Positions 22,067 to 35,047 of a stretch of DNA of 64,000 nt are shown one piece after another. The translations under genes and the position numbers were made by a program. Under the pieces are notes generated by a model. The model worked only from the letters and a program-made list of their open reading frames with translations, was not told the origin of the DNA and ran no database searches. The DNA lies in the NCBI GenBank assembly GCA_037043455.1, contig JAWPHD010001415.1, positions 186,001 through 250,000 on the forward strand. Reading direction: 5' to 3'. Each line of letters starts with the position of its first letter. The first letter of the stretch is position 1. This DNA comes from Cyrtodaria siliqua. Taxonomy: Eukaryota > Mollusca > Bivalvia > Adapedonta > Hiatellidae.

Positions 22067-22530
22067 ATTGAACTGAATTGGGTTTTAAGGCGCACCAACA
22101 CATGCAAGGTTATATGGCGCCTAACAGGTATGAACATGCCAGGCTCATCCTTCATTTACATCGAGATAAAATATGGCGAACGGGCCTAGAACCTTCTCAC
22201 CTGCAGAACTGCAGAGTTGCTGCAAATTATATTGTAGACACTCCATTTACACTGGAGCCACGTTTATTATTATTCTGCCACTGCTCTAGTGATTAGAGCG
22301 AGATGGCACCTAAAACAATGCAGGGGTCATGATGAAGACCTTTAATGAACATGAACAAATATATGATAAAATGGACATGAATCTGGGGTGGTGAGGTTAG
22401 GCCTACCACTCTGCCTACCCCTCTAACTGGATCTGCAGTGACCCTATTCTTTGCTCAGGAACCACTCTGGGCACATTAGTGAGAAACGAGTTCGCTACCG
22501 ATCACCTTACCTGAACTATCATTCCTGAGG
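22067..22530 (-). mobile_element. SINE-like dispersed repeat, long copy, minus orientation
   Basis: The 3' tail is at 22067-22080 (complement of aattcagttcaat), then the same body as 10440-10939, extending to about 22530. Comparison with 10440-10939 defines the longest shared unit of about 450-490 bp. Confidence 0.75.
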
Positions 22531-22810
22531 TTAATAGTCCCCTCGCCCTTTAGGGAGCTCTTGATTCGAGACTTTTGTGTGTCTGAATATTGTGGTTATG
22601 GCTAAAGGTGCATTTGATTGTGTGTGTAAACCTCGGTAAAAGTATCATCACTATCAAGTATTTTGAATTTCTATTCAAATTTGATCGAAGCTGAAATTGA
22701 TATCGACATCATTTCGTCACCCTAGCCATAACAGTAGCACCTTCGAGAAGTACACGATATATGGAGAATGATCAACATGTGTAGTGAGATATGGAAAATA
22801 TGTCACGCTT

Positions 22811-22930
22811 ACACGTTGCAATTTGGTTAAAAAAACGAGTTTGTAAACAGACATCGTTGAGAATCATTGACTATTCGTGTCGAAACCATACCACTGGCGA
22901 AGACAGTTTTTTAACCAAATTACAACGTGT
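22811..22930. repeat. 72-bp core bounded by 24-bp inverted repeats
   Basis: The arm at 22811-22834 (acacgttgcaatttggttaa plus aaaa) is matched by its complement at 22907-22930 with one mismatch. The enclosed core (22835-22906) is found again, inverted and about 90% identical by eye, at 23641-23706. That second copy lacks the 24-bp arms. Confidence 0.75.
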
Positions 22931-24373
22931 TCTTGTAACATATTTTCCAATTCTCACTAACCATGTTGATTATTCTATTCATTGCATAACTTTCAGTGAT
23001 GTTATAATGAACGCCGCACCTAGCAATTGTCCGTCGCAAGAGCCGATGTGTATGCATGTAAGAATTGAAGTCGGCCATTTGCATTTGACATACAAATTTT
23101 TTTGAAAACAAGCGTCTTAAATTCCTATATAATGGTAAAAACATATGATTTTAGTCTGATATGAAAATTACTTCACTGACAAATTCATATAAATCACTGT
23201 TAGATACATAATAAATCATGATATCTAAATCGATCAATCAGGAAGTAACACATCCTCGGGTTGCAAACTATGCTTTGACTGTTTCTTCTAATAAATGCCA
23301 GTCAATAAAGCTAGTGAACGCCTATGAAAAGAAATGTAATTTTATCAAATGTTGGTTTTACATATTACGACATGAACATAAATGAGAAAAATGGTCTTAT
23401 AAACAAAATAAGTTTAAGAAACACGTGAACAAAAGAAAATAAGTATTTGAAAGCGATTATATTTTCAATTACATTGTAAAAATCAAGATTTACTATTTAT
23501 TATTCAGCATCACCATATACTATATGAATAACCTACACCACAGGGGTCTGTATTCATACAGCTTCTTAGCAATATCTTACACTGGGTATAAACCCGATAT
23601 CAGTGCAAATGGATTTTCGACGAAAACCAATCATGGTTGCTCATCGACAGTGGTATCAGTTTCGTCACGAATAGTCAATGATTCTCAACGATGTCTGTTT
23701 ACAAACGTGGATTTTGAATGAAAATGGTAAATATCTTGCTTTTTGAGAGTTTTTCACGCGAAATATATCCTTATATACGCTAACATTAGTTAATTAAAGT
23801 GTTTTGCAAAGTTTCTATATAAACCACATTTTATACATCAATTTATAAAATGAAAGAATTGTTAAAAACTTCAAAACGTAAAGCACTTTAATACATTATG
23901 CTATATTAAAACATGTATAAAAAGCAGTAGAAACTAATAATTAGTTCATATTGTTTGTCATAGGGTTAAAAGAACTGTTCAAGTTTTTAAAAAAAATGCA
24001 TGTCACGGTTTCTCCCTGTATGTGTCACGGCGTCTCGACGACAACATTTTTAATGTAACGGTTACTCACCGACGATTTTTTTCCTTTTCAGAGTCTAACT
24101 AGCAGATGTAAACATTATTCTCTGTGGTTTTCATCATGTACATAGGCGGTTAGACAATGTACTGAATGTCACAGGGACAGTAACAAAGCAATAATATAGA
24201 CAGGCGAATGAAATTACGGAATTATTCATAAAACTATTCCATTTAACATACACGGAAACGATACATAATGTGATTCATACCAACTTTATGAGTCTGCTTG
24301 CGTACACTTAGCTGCCTAATGTTCAGCAGGAGAACAATTTAAAACTATGAACACAAACATCAGTATGGGGTGT
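22931..24373. other. No gene; contains inverted second copy of the 72-bp core at 23641-23706
   Basis: Short frames here lack support. A possible acceptor (taactttcag, near 22995) precedes an open stretch of about 30 codons, but no partner exon was found. Confidence 0.3.
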
Positions 24374-24462
24374 CGTATTGCCTTTGTACCATGTGTTGAT
24401 ATCGCCTATTCCAATAGGCGATATCACCAAATGATGTTTACTTATTAATAAAAGACAATACG
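24374..24462. mobile_element. Short palindromic MITE-like element
   Basis: The outer inverted repeats cgtattgccttt / aaagacaatacg enclose a perfect palindrome of 13-bp arms GATATCGCCTATT (24398-24410) and its complement (24413-24425). A related half (accataatgatgtttacctatacaaatggcaatac) lies near 43180-43215. Confidence 0.6.
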
Positions 24463-24576
24463 GCTTTCCGTACATGAATTCATGCGGCTTGTGTAGGCTG
24501 GTCTAAGTACACACTAGCGTCAAATACTACTATTTTGACGCTACTAAATATTCATATATCTGTCATACCCATCATA

Positions 24577-24578
24577 TA

Positions 24579-24619
<41 letters not shown>

Positions 24620-24630
24620 TATTATTATAT
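24577..24630. repeat. (ATT)n microsatellite
   Basis: About 17 ATT units with one interruption. Confidence 0.95.
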
Positions 24631-25262
24631 TCCATGTGTTTGCTATTGTAGCGTAAATAAAGCATTAAATGAGAAATTTGGAAATCGCCGAACACGATAA
24701 ATAAAAAAAATGTTGCAGTCTCGGTATGATTGAGATTATTACGGGTTGAGCATTAAAATTAGCCTTTCGATTTATTAATCCAGTATCACTTTGACTTTAA
24801 ACCTACTTGCATATATTTAAATGCAATGATGATTGGGTTTGACTATATTACTGAAATATAATCAACTGTTAATAATATGCAAAACAACAATTTGTCTTAT
24901 ACCATGTATACTATCCGTATAATTAATATAAACAATTAAACACATGCATTTTTTATGCAGAAAAAAGTAAGTTTGACTTAACTCGATTGCCTTGTGTCCC
25001 TTTAAGGTGGACTCATCACTTTCATCTTCCATCGATGTACTAACATCTAATAAGGAGATTTAAAAATACGTAAAAATCTTAAATTTTTACTTAAGTATTA
25101 TTATCCATGCTTTATGAATACGGGCCCAGATCAATTAACTGAGTCTTACGAGAAGTTCTATTGAACAGATGTAAAAATCTTTCATTTATTCTTTAAAAGC
25201 ACTGCATACTCAAATATAGTACAAAATCAATATATAAATGTGTTGAAGTTGTGAAGTTTCCA
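24631..25262. other. No gene recognised
   Basis: AT-rich sequence without signals. Confidence 0.3.
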
Positions 25263-25432
25263 AGACGGTAGCCCTATATCAGCCCTTTTGTGTTTGTGAT
25301 GTCGTTTGTATTTATTATTACTTTTGCCTTCTTGTTTGTATGTTTGCGTGTTTGTTTCTGTGTTTTTTGGTTGGCTGTCCTCCTTGAATACTACTTTCCC
25401 TGTCCGATCTTTTTATATTTCTTTATAGATTT
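25263..25432 (+). mobile_element. PLE 3' terminal fragment
   Basis: Matches the last ~170 bp of the PLE family: 'ggtagccctat', 'ttttgtgtttgtgatgtcgt', 'tgccttcttgtttgt', 'gtcctccttgaat' and the end 'ccctgtccgatctttttata'. It is truncated at the 5' side, as usual for elements copied from the 3' end. Confidence 0.85.
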
Positions 25433-25544
25433 AGGTATCTAATTTTTCTTTTTCTTTTTTCGTATGCATAATAGTAATGTTACCCACACGTTCTATATTC
25501 ATCAATGATCCAGTTATCAATACATTGGCTGGATTGTGTGTAAC

Positions 25545-26350
25545 CATAACTCATCTAAACATGCATTTTCAATAACCCACTTTAAATAGTTTTTGTGGCA
25601 TACCAGTTGTGCAGATGTTGACTCGGTTTAATTGTACATGCCTTACATTGCATTTAGTGTTTATTTTTCTTAAATCGCAAGCATGTTATCCCCTGTAATA
25701 TGTGCTACTTGATTTTGAAGAGCTTTAACTTATTTGAATATATACAATAAATGTCCTTTTTGTTGATAAAGTCTGAAATGTACTCTTGAACGTTCTCCAT
25801 GGCAACTGTGAAGTGTATCGAACATAAATATCATTAAATTTATTCACCAAAACGATACTTCGGCATCACAAACGAAGGTTTGTGTGTGTATGGGATGGGG
25901 GAGTGGGAGAGGGGTAGGGGATTGCGTGAAGTTAATTTAGAAACGAAATTACGAATAAAATGCTAGGTTAGGTGCGAACCTATTTTAGTAAATGTTACTC
26001 TATTATACTATCTAGTTACAGATCACGTTCACATTATTCACAGTCGAACCTTTTGTTTGTATCTAGATGTGTACATCGTCAAAATCTCATATATTACATT
26101 TGGAGTTTTCATGTAGAATAACTAAAACAAGAGGCCCAAGAGCGTGGATTGTGTCTTACCATAACCCATCTAAACATGGATTTTCAATAACCTATTTTAA
26201 ATATTTTTTGTGGTATACCAGTTGTGCAGATGTTGACTTGGTTTAATTGTACATTGCATTTTTTTCTTTTTTTTTTTTAAATCGCAAGCATTTTTTCTCC
26301 GGTAATATGTGCTACTTGATTTTGAGAAGCTTAACTTATTTGAATAATTG
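25545..26350. repeat. Dispersed duplicated segments
   Basis: The 25557-25740 segment recurs in direct order at 26172-26345 ('tttcaataacc..tttaaata', 'ataccagttgtgcagatgtt', 'aaatcgcaagca'). The 25750-26105 segment recurs at 28411-28735. No terminal repeats or frames were found, so the nature of the repeat is unknown. Confidence 0.8.
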
Positions 26351-28410
26351 CAACAGAGTTGTATCTGTATATTAGTTTATATGGATAAGTATTGATATGT
26401 CCCAGGGTTACAGCATCTTTCTACTAAAACATGTATAGTAAACTAGGTCAGGTTGTATTTATACTCTGTGTACATGTACGTTTGTCATTTTATCGGAGAT
26501 CGATTTCTTTAATAATAATGCAGAGGACATCAGTGTCAACCTAAGGGAACTTTAATGTAAACATTTCTGAGTGTAATTATTATATTTTTACCTTATACCA
26601 TCTATTATCCATTAAGTAATTCCATAGTGAAAGTGTTTATGAATGTGCTTGTTTATGTAAGCTGCCATTTTAAATGTACACGTCGCATTGCATTGTGGGA
26701 AGAACACTGGAGGTCACTGTTGTCTGCTATGTTTTAGCTCTCAGAAAACCTTGTAGTTAAAATTCGATCTACGTTTATTTTATAATCCCACATCAGATTT
26801 TGATATAAAAGGTCTAGTCATGTTTATTAATTATTACTCTTTAATATTTTATATTTAATTATATGATAGAAATAGGTTTAAATACTTTATTTTGTGTTTT
26901 TTTATCAATGGGTATACTTTGTTTACATTGGTTACGCTATGGCGGCTCCGCCAGATTTGTAGGATTCCGCCAATGATTCCCATGGAGGAGATGGCGGATT
27001 GGCGGAATTCGGGGGAACTGGCGGATGGCGGAATTGTGGTGGATTTGGGGTGTAGTATAAAAGCTTCCTCCAGGTTTTGGAGGAGGACTCCGTAATTTTA
27101 GTTCCAACTGTGATCATCTAAGTTTATTGAAGGTTAAGATTTAGTTAATAACTTATTTACACGGTTCAAATAAAGATATTCTAATAGATTTGCACACTAT
27201 TAGATGAGATATATTTTAATGTTGAAAGAATTAGATATTTAGATGATTATTTTGTTAACGTTACCACTGACAAGTACTGTAGATTAACAAGGGGCATTAG
27301 GAAATGAGAAGTGATTATACTTAAACCTGATACATGGATTTAACTTATCGTTGTGTTATTCAAAATTTGTTACAAGCATTTAAATACATGCAGTTGTACT
27401 TATATTTCTGTGATTGAATTTATAACGATATATATTATAGTTAATTTACTGAAGCTGTCTCCTGTGTTTATTCACCAGTCCATACACTTAACATTTAGTT
27501 GGAGTCCATTTTAGTTATAACTATTATTTAAACACACGCTACCAAAGGAACAAGAATGTACGTATCGTACTATACGCTACCAAAACATTAGGATAATAGC
27601 CGGCACGTAACAGTATTGACCAATCAGATAAGTCTAGTTGTAATAATAAGTATATTTCAAATAAATAACTATTAGGAGTGATAGATAGAAAGGAAAAGTA
27701 TGAATGAAGATAAGGGAGAAACAAACATGGAAAATAATAAGTCGCAATACACAATTTAAATACAATCAAAGTAGATACATCAACAATCAAAGTAGATACA
27801 TCACTCAAGTCAATCTGATAAAGTATGCACTGTTATTATTCATCTGTATTGTTATACAGTTCACTAGATCATAACCCTGGATTGTATCTTGTCATCGCAA
27901 TATGGTGGTGAGTAACTAAACTTCACTAATTGTACTGTACTCCACACGTTATATACCGATATCGTATACTTCTCTTAATCCAAGATGCATCATAAAGTAT
28001 ACAGTTCATTATCCCTGGACTTCTACACTGGCACTCGCACTAATGTTATAGCATGTACTAACATCTTTCCTACATACACAAATACTATCAATAGGTGTCT
28101 TAGGCTGTATGTTGATATGTTGGTAACCATGACATATGTCCATCTACTCTAACCCCAACTATCAAGGAGGAATATCAGGCCTTTATCACACACTTCCAGC
28201 TACTATTTCACCCATCTTACTTCTGCCAAATATCATACCCAACTGACACTAACTGAATAATATACTAGAGTGAACCATAGCAAATAATCCCATAATTGGT
28301 CAGAGCTCACATATTAACAGTTACTATACAATTGGGGCATAATAGGTTTCCATTTGTATTAAAGGCCTATTTCCTATTATTGTAACATGACAATTTGTTA
28401 CAATAATACA
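26351..28410. other. No gene recognised; GGCGGA-rich patch
   Basis: At 26938-27050 the motif ggcgga/tccgcc recurs about eight times in otherwise AT-rich sequence. The hairpin cctcca..tggagg follows at 27066-27085. The remainder is without signals. Confidence 0.4.
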
Positions 28411-28735
28411 TGTCCTTTTTGTTGATAAAGTCTGATTGCAACTGTTAAGTGTATTGGACATTAATATCATGTAATTTATTCACCAAAACGAGGGTTCGTG
28501 TGTGGATGGGGTGGGGGAGGGGGGAGGGGTTCTGAGTTGTGTGAAGTTAATTTAGAAATGAAATTACGAATACAATGCTAGTTTAGGTGCGAACCTATTT
28601 TAGTAAATGTTACAGTTAACTATATTATACTATCTAGATACAGATCACGTTCACATTATTTACAGTCGAACCTTTTGTTTGTATCTAGAAGTGTACATCG
28701 TCAAAATATCATATATTACATTTGTGGCGGCACAA
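28411..28735 (+). repeat. Second copy of the 25750-26105 segment
   Basis: Shares 'atgtcctttttgttgataaa', 'gaagttaatttagaaa', 'ggtgcgaacctattttagta', 'cagatcacgttcacatta' and 'gtgtacatcgtcaaaat' in the same order, with small indels. The right boundary is at 'atattacatttg' in both. Confidence 0.85.
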
Positions 28736-29372
28736 TATGTAAAAAAAAATCATGGAGTCATAAGTTCGATTCTTCTTGAAGAATAACTAAAAATAAAATG
28801 AAAGTAGGTGCACACGTCAAACAGGATGTGCAGTCAAACCGAAAGTTCAGTCAAACAGAACACGGTCATCCAATAAACACGCACGCGTGAGACAAAACGA
28901 ACAGAAGAGTGTTGAACAAAGCCACTGGGGAACACGACACACAATTGGAGGAAGTATATTCGTCTGTCAGGAATACGATACTTCCGAAAATGTAGATATA
29001 AAAATCGAACTGAAAAAGTAGATATAAAAATATTAATTTTGTAAATATAATTGTAAATAAAATAGGATATTGTGTAAATATTCAGAAGTATGAAACATGT
29101 TAAATATAATTCATAAATAAGGTAGCATATAGGTATTTTTAGACATGATTTAAGTTAGTATTTGCTGCTATAATTAGATATGATGTAGCACATTGTGGGG
29201 TATTTCCTTAAAAATATCAAACAGGATCCCGAATTACTCATCTCGATCAATAATCGCTTGAATTGTAAAGATATGTAAGAATGTTATGGGAAGGACAACA
29301 TGAAACAAATATCTGAGCAATACGTATTTGTTATAGAATGTCAAACGAGGTGTAACGAGCATATATGTATTA
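28736..29372. other. No gene; tiny PLE tip
   Basis: Around 28990-29030 the phrase 'agatataaaaatcgaac' resembles the complement of the PLE 3' terminus. Otherwise AT-rich without signals. Confidence 0.35.
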
Positions 29373-29472
29373 GTTATAGAATGTCCAACGATGTGTTACT
29401 AGCATATATCTTGAAACATATCGAGGCGTAAGCCGAGATATGCGTGTAATCTCAAGTTGGATATTCTATAAC
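29373..29472. repeat. 100-bp inverted repeat
   Basis: The arms gttatagaatgtccaac and gttggatattctataac face each other, with further pairing of catatatc / gagatatg. The central loop is ggcgtaagcc. A partial direct copy of the left arm lies just upstream (29331-29368). Confidence 0.75.
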
Positions 29473-29705
29473 TGTTTTTTATCGCTAGCTTTTTTATCAC
29501 TTTTTGAAAAGTGTGCCATTATACGAAATATCAGTACAATTTCGTTTTCCTGTATTGAATAAATCATACTTCTTTAAAAAAAATCTCTCAAGCATGCGAT
29601 AAGTGTCTTTATAAATATGAAAACATATAAGGGGCGCATAGACCAAGCCATCTACAAAAGCTCTAAAATAGTTAATGATTATATCAGTGTATTGCAATAT
29701 TAGAT

Positions 29706-29970
29706 AAGGGGCTGGGTGGCCTAGTGGATAGCGACGTGGAATTGAAACCGGATGACCCGGGTGAACGCATTACCGTCGGTCGGTCGGTGTATTCTTGGGC
29801 AAGATACTTTACCTTAGCCTCGTCCGTCGGATAGGCGCGTAAATCTGTTGGTCCCGCGTATCGGAGCCTATCATCTGAGTTTAAAGTACCATTGGAATCA
29901 GAACCATAGTAAGAGTAGGGCGATTTCTCGGATTTCTTTGTATCCTTCCCCTCTCTCTGCGGCGGCTCTA
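29706..29970 (+). mobile_element. tRNA-derived SINE
   Basis: The head gctgggtggcctagtggata carries an A-box-like TGGCCTAGTGGA (29717-29728). The B box is degenerate (ccgggtgaacgcatt). The body 'gggcaagatactttac' and 'ttggtcccgcgtatcgg' is typical of a SINE. No foldable intact tRNA is present. Confidence 0.6.
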
Positions 29971-30082
29971 AATAACCTATACTGTTTGATTAGCCTTTAA
30001 CTAACATTAAGTTCAGTATTATTACAAATAGTAACCGTGGTTACCGATATGTTTCATAAATATTGAATAATAAAACACATTA

Positions 30083-30345
30083 GGGAGGCTGTTGTGTAAT
30101 GGTTAGTAGGATGGACTGTCATGTCGGCGGTCCGGGTTCGATTCCCGGCCGCAGCTGATTACCCTTCTGTGTTCAGTGCTGGGTGATTACGTTATTGGGT
30201 ACTGTTTCCAGCAGTACTAGCCTAGACTGGATGACGGGGAGGTTAATAGACACCTACCGTGTGCTCGACTGAAAAGAACTTGTTCCATCCATTCCAGGTG
30301 AGGACTTTTGTCGGCTACCCACGTTAAAAAACAAAGGACCTTTAT
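30083..30345 (+). mobile_element. tRNA-Asp-like SINE
   Basis: The head (30083-30155) has an A box (gtgtaatggttag), an anticodon-loop-like CTGTCAT (GTC, Asp) and a perfect B box GGTTCGATTCC (30135-30145). A non-tRNA body of about 180 bp follows and ends in an A-rich stretch near 30330. The mispaired acceptor end and the long body argue against a working tRNA gene. Confidence 0.7.
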
Positions 30346-32005
30346 TACTAAATAAAAACAATTCTGCTATGCTCTGTATACCTTCTCAAGAGACTGGTAA
30401 GAGTCCACCTTTCGTTAGAGACAAGCATTTCAGTTTCCAGTTGTATGGTTTTCAGCTAAAATAAACATATAAATGACAACCTGTGACTACTCCTCCCTAT
30501 AGTTAAACCCGCTACATATATATAATGGACTGTTCTTTCTTTGAATTAAGACCATTCCATTTAAGTGACCTAGCGGTGATTTGGGGGAAATGACTGATCA
30601 GCAGCCGGACATTCTAAACCCTGATCAGCCTGCGAGTTACGGGTTTACAATGGGCGCAAAGGCTATTATAGTCGTGCTTAGCGGATTAATGGTTAATGTT
30701 TTACTTTCCTACATGTCCTATAGCCAAACCACATAGTTTGGAAAAGTTGATTTGATTCGGTTTTGTGTGTGTATGTGTTGGAGCTGGGGGCTGGCTAGTC
30801 GTGTGGAGGAGGCGGGGTGACTGACAATATATACGAAATATTTTGAGTCTAAGTGCAAGTTGTAGGGGGCATTCAGAGATATTTATGTTTTAAATATCCA
30901 GCATGCATGACATAAACTCTCTGCGAACAACATTACTCAATATTTGGAATAATAGTTAAGGATCAGCATATGCATTCATTATTCTTACAATAATACACTT
31001 TATTTAGGTTGGATTACAAGAAAATAGATTAATAAGATATTGTATATTTAATTTTATACATTTATAAATACATGTATTAATATAATATACATAATTGCGT
31101 TATTTTATTGGTTAGGCAAGTAATATATTTTTTTCAGGTAGAGGTTTAATTTACTAAAACTCCAAAACTTGAATTAACTTAATAATGATTCATAATTATT
31201 TTTAATAATTGCGCCACACTGTCTGTTACAAGTTTACGTAAATACCCTAGATTAAAAGTACACATGTCAATCTTTTAAAGAATTATTGATAAAGACATAC
31301 AACGAATTATCGACGATTACAAGGAATACCAATTATAGCCTTCAATTTGATCAGTTTTATATGACGTACATAGGAGATATCTTTTGAAAACTAGCTATTA
31401 CCACAAAGTGTCTCGTAAAGGGAGGACAAACGATTTTATGCAAAGAAAAAATTAAAATATATTGAGAAACTATTACACAAATAACTTTACTTATCTGAGA
31501 GACAAACGTGTGAAACTTAACAGATTAACTTTTCGTAGTATGTAGTTCGTCTATTCAGTTATTCGGGTATTGTCGCTCACTTGTCTTACTCTTTAAAAGT
31601 GGGACACTTATTTACTGAGGCGAACTAAGGTGAGACTGTTTTATTTACGCTGGTATTTTTCATTTATTGTTGCTTTGGAAACTCACGCATAAGTAGTATG
31701 AATCCATCGGATCAGCTAGTTAATGAAAACACATTACGGCATGACTATTTGAAGAAAACACAGTATACATATTTATTTATTCATTTTTTATGTGTGCCAT
31801 TTTCGCATATTTGAGTATTATTATAACTCTTTAACGATCAAACTTATATTAGATGTTTCTAGTTTCGTTAAGCCAGCATAATTATGGTTCATGGTTCATG
31901 TCAAAAATATTTTTTAAAAATGTAAATCATCGACATTCTCGCTCTCCGTAATACTTATCCATAGCCCAACGTGAGATATTCCAAAGAAAGCATATGTACT
32001 GTCTA
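30346..32005. other. No gene recognised
   Basis: AT-rich, no splice-supported frames. A G-rich patch (30779-30826) is the only compositional feature. Confidence 0.3.
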
Positions 32006-32160
32006 CTTGACTTGGTTGGTTGAATGGTGTTTTGCGTCATTTTCAGCTTATGTTAGGCTATATATGATAGTCGATATGTTCGTGGTGGAGGTAGACCACC
32101 TATTTTTCCTGCAGAGACTATATACCTTCCGTCGAGCTTCCAGTGGGATTTGAACACGCA
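32006..32160 (-). mobile_element. SINE fragment, Meta-domain-like
   Basis: On the minus strand it reads a B-box-like GTTCAAATCCCACTGG followed by 'gaagctcgacgg', later 'gtggtctacctccaccac', and ends near 'gacgcaaaacacca'. It shares the 'ccactgg.agctc' and 'cctccacca' blocks with the copy at 19845-20043. Confidence 0.6.
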
Positions 32161-32246
32161 AAGAAGTATGTCCTAACATGTTGGTGTGTGTCCTCTCATG
32201 GCAGGTTTTTACTTATATTTGTATTTGTCTTCACGTATACCAACCT

Positions 32247-32247
<1 letters not shown>

Positions 32248-32288
<41 letters not shown>

Positions 32289-32362
32289 CATGACCGCACC
32301 TGCCTGTCTGCATACATACCTACCTACTGCATGCCTGCCTGCCTGCCTGCCTGCCTGCCATC
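32248..32362. repeat. (CT)n and (CCTG)n microsatellites
   Basis: A pure CT run at about 32249-32284 and a GCCT/CCTG run at about 32333-32360. Confidence 0.95.
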
Positions 32363-34168
32363 TCTAGAGAAGACAAGCAAGGTTTTACGCTAGCGTAAAA
32401 AAGCTGCCCATAAGTGAATAAACATGACTGTGGGCCTGTGAACTGATAGGAATGCAAACAATTGTTTGTATGAAAATCTAAGAGTTATCAAGCTGAAATA
32501 AGTGTTGCTGTTTTTATCAAAAGCAATAACTACGCAATGGATGCGTCAATAGTGTTTACTGTGAAACTTGGCCAAGGTCTTATTGATATAATCCTTAATG
32601 GTAGTTAAAACAATTAACAACACAAACTTTCGTTTCGGCTTGACAACCTTCATCAGAATTTTCTGATATAATCATTCAAATGCAAATTGATAAAAATCAA
32701 AAATCATTTTAAGTGACAGTGTGGACAAGCTGATTTGCTTCTTTTTCGCTTCTTTTTGGCATTATAAATAAAACCGATATAAACAAAATGTTGTCGTGAT
32801 ATATTCATGGATTCAATAATTTCATGGATCTTCATCCACGAATATATCTTTAAAGAGTTGCACTTATTCCATTGCAATACTTGCGATTTCATTCAGTTGC
32901 ACTTACGATTTCATTTTACTCCGTAAACATCCCGGACACATAAAGATCCCGGAAACATTGCCGCATTCTACACTGAGCAAACTGATCTACGAAAACGTCA
33001 AATCCAAAAGCGAAATGGTAACCTCTGAACGTTCCAAAATATGTGTTTATACCATTCATTGTCTTTTAGACGAGCTCTCTAGAAATTCAAGCTGTAAAGC
33101 ATGCTTATCACCACTTACATGAGTCACAGTCTGTTAACCATAGACAGATACAAAACCCATATAAGGATCGAGAGGTGTATATATTACACGAACATTTCAT
33201 GTCAAACAACTGTTTCCTAATGTAGGCATAATTACGATAATACATTTCCAATAGCAATCATTTATAACATCTTTTCAATAATAGACTGTTCTACGCAAAG
33301 TAAGAATATGGACGATTCCGGAATTGCTCTGCGCAAAGTAAGAATTCTTAAAATGCGCAACGATTCCGGAATTGCGCAGGACTATTCCGGAATTGCGCAA
33401 GGGGTTAATAGGCAGATCATTTTAGCCTTAAATATAGCCTAAGGTAAAAGAAATTAGCACAGAAATTATATTTACTGACCCTGTTTCAAAACAATATACA
33501 AAAAAATATATCCAAAGTCCTCATCACAAATCACGTGCTAAATATGATTTTTTGAGGTAAAAATTCAAAAACATTATGAAAATCACTATTTTCTGGAATA
33601 AATTTATATCCATTCAGAATATTAGTAAAACATGTATTTATATATGAAATTTTATTGTTAATATTACATAATATTAAGTTTAAATGGAAAAAAGTATAAT
33701 TGTATATCAAAACCTGTTTTGGGGTCCAAAAACTTCTTCTTTTTTTTTAAAAATATATTTTTTATGGTTTTAGGATAAGATTAATAAAAAATAGCATACA
33801 TTCAAAAGAATTGTCACTGACATTATTTTAACTTATTATGGTTCCCAAAGATATAGAAAACAAAATGTCCAAAATCCTCCTCTGAAATCACATTCAAAAT
33901 ATAATATTTTTTGGGTAGAAAATTGTAAAAATGAAGAAAAACCGCTGTTTTTGGGAATACACCTAGTATAAAATCAAAATCCTTTTTCTTTTCCGTACTA
34001 ACTAAATAATACGTGTTCAAGTCGTTTCTGCATATATATATATAATTATGTTAAGATGTTAAGTCAAGCAACACTTCATGTGTAATCGGTAGACTTCAAA
34101 ATATCATCTTAGTTGTCATAGAAGGTTAGGTATGTTGAGTTATTTACATGTAGCCAACGGAACTCGCT
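32363..34168. other. No gene; local repeats
   Basis: Three 'gattccggaattgc'-type palindromic units (33320-33400). The segment 33480-33620 is echoed in diverged form at 33810-33965 ('tccaaa.tcctc..ctg/caaaatcac'). No coding signals. Confidence 0.4.
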
Positions 34169-35047
34169 TTAATCACTGTCTATTTCGGGTCGTGCCGAAT
34201 TCTCACAACTTACTCCTCTACACAAACTACATGCTGTACTGCAATCTAATCTCATTGTCTTACAACTACAGCTGGTCGTTTTTCATCCTGTTTTGCATGA
34301 GCATCTTATCACCTTCAGAAGGAATTCTGGGGCAGGTGATTTGTCCAGTTGAAGCGGCTTCATGGAATTATCTTGTATTTCCCAGCCCCATTCAACCGGT
34401 ATTAACCCATCTTCATTACCTTTCTAGTCCTGTATTTGATAAAATACCCTTAAACTGTGATACTTTGCAGCCCCTATTGAAAAGGGTAACATTTTGGAGT
34501 CTACAAAACTTGTGCTTTTAGCAACCTTTACGGCGAATTTATGAACACGTAGTTTGTCCAGCCAAGAATTGCATGAAGAAACAATATACGTTTTGTGTCT
34601 TGAATGTTCCATACTGTGCTTTTCTTGGGTGCTGGTCTCGGTAAAAAATACATATTATATGAATCAAGTTCCGTATAGTAACACATCAGTATCAACACTT
34701 CTCCAACTAATGACGTCTGCGTTGTTAAGGAGTAAGTCACAGCTGTCTTTACCATAAGAAGATCCGCATCGCCTGAAGAGTGTACAGTTTCAATACCCAC
34801 TTTTTGCAACTTATCACTTAGAAGATTAATAAATGATTTGTTTGTTTTTCTTGTTTGTGAGGAACTTACTTGTCTTTTCTCTCATAACCATTGTCTCGGT
34901 GAATTTAACTTCCGTCCCAACGCAACCCCCTGTTCGATGTTTTGTGTCTTTAGTACTTGGAACATTGTCATATCCATCAAATACCACAGCCGCTTTTCCA
35001 TACTTCTTTGTAACATGCTCTACACATCACAAATTTTGACCATAGCT

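Noticed and set aside
30083..30155. Functional tRNA-Asp gene
   Set aside because: Perfect B box and GTC-like loop, but the acceptor stem does not pair and a SINE body follows.
34132..34521. 129-codon plus-strand frame
   Set aside because: It is the antisense shadow of the CXC-domain end of the dead gene on the minus strand.
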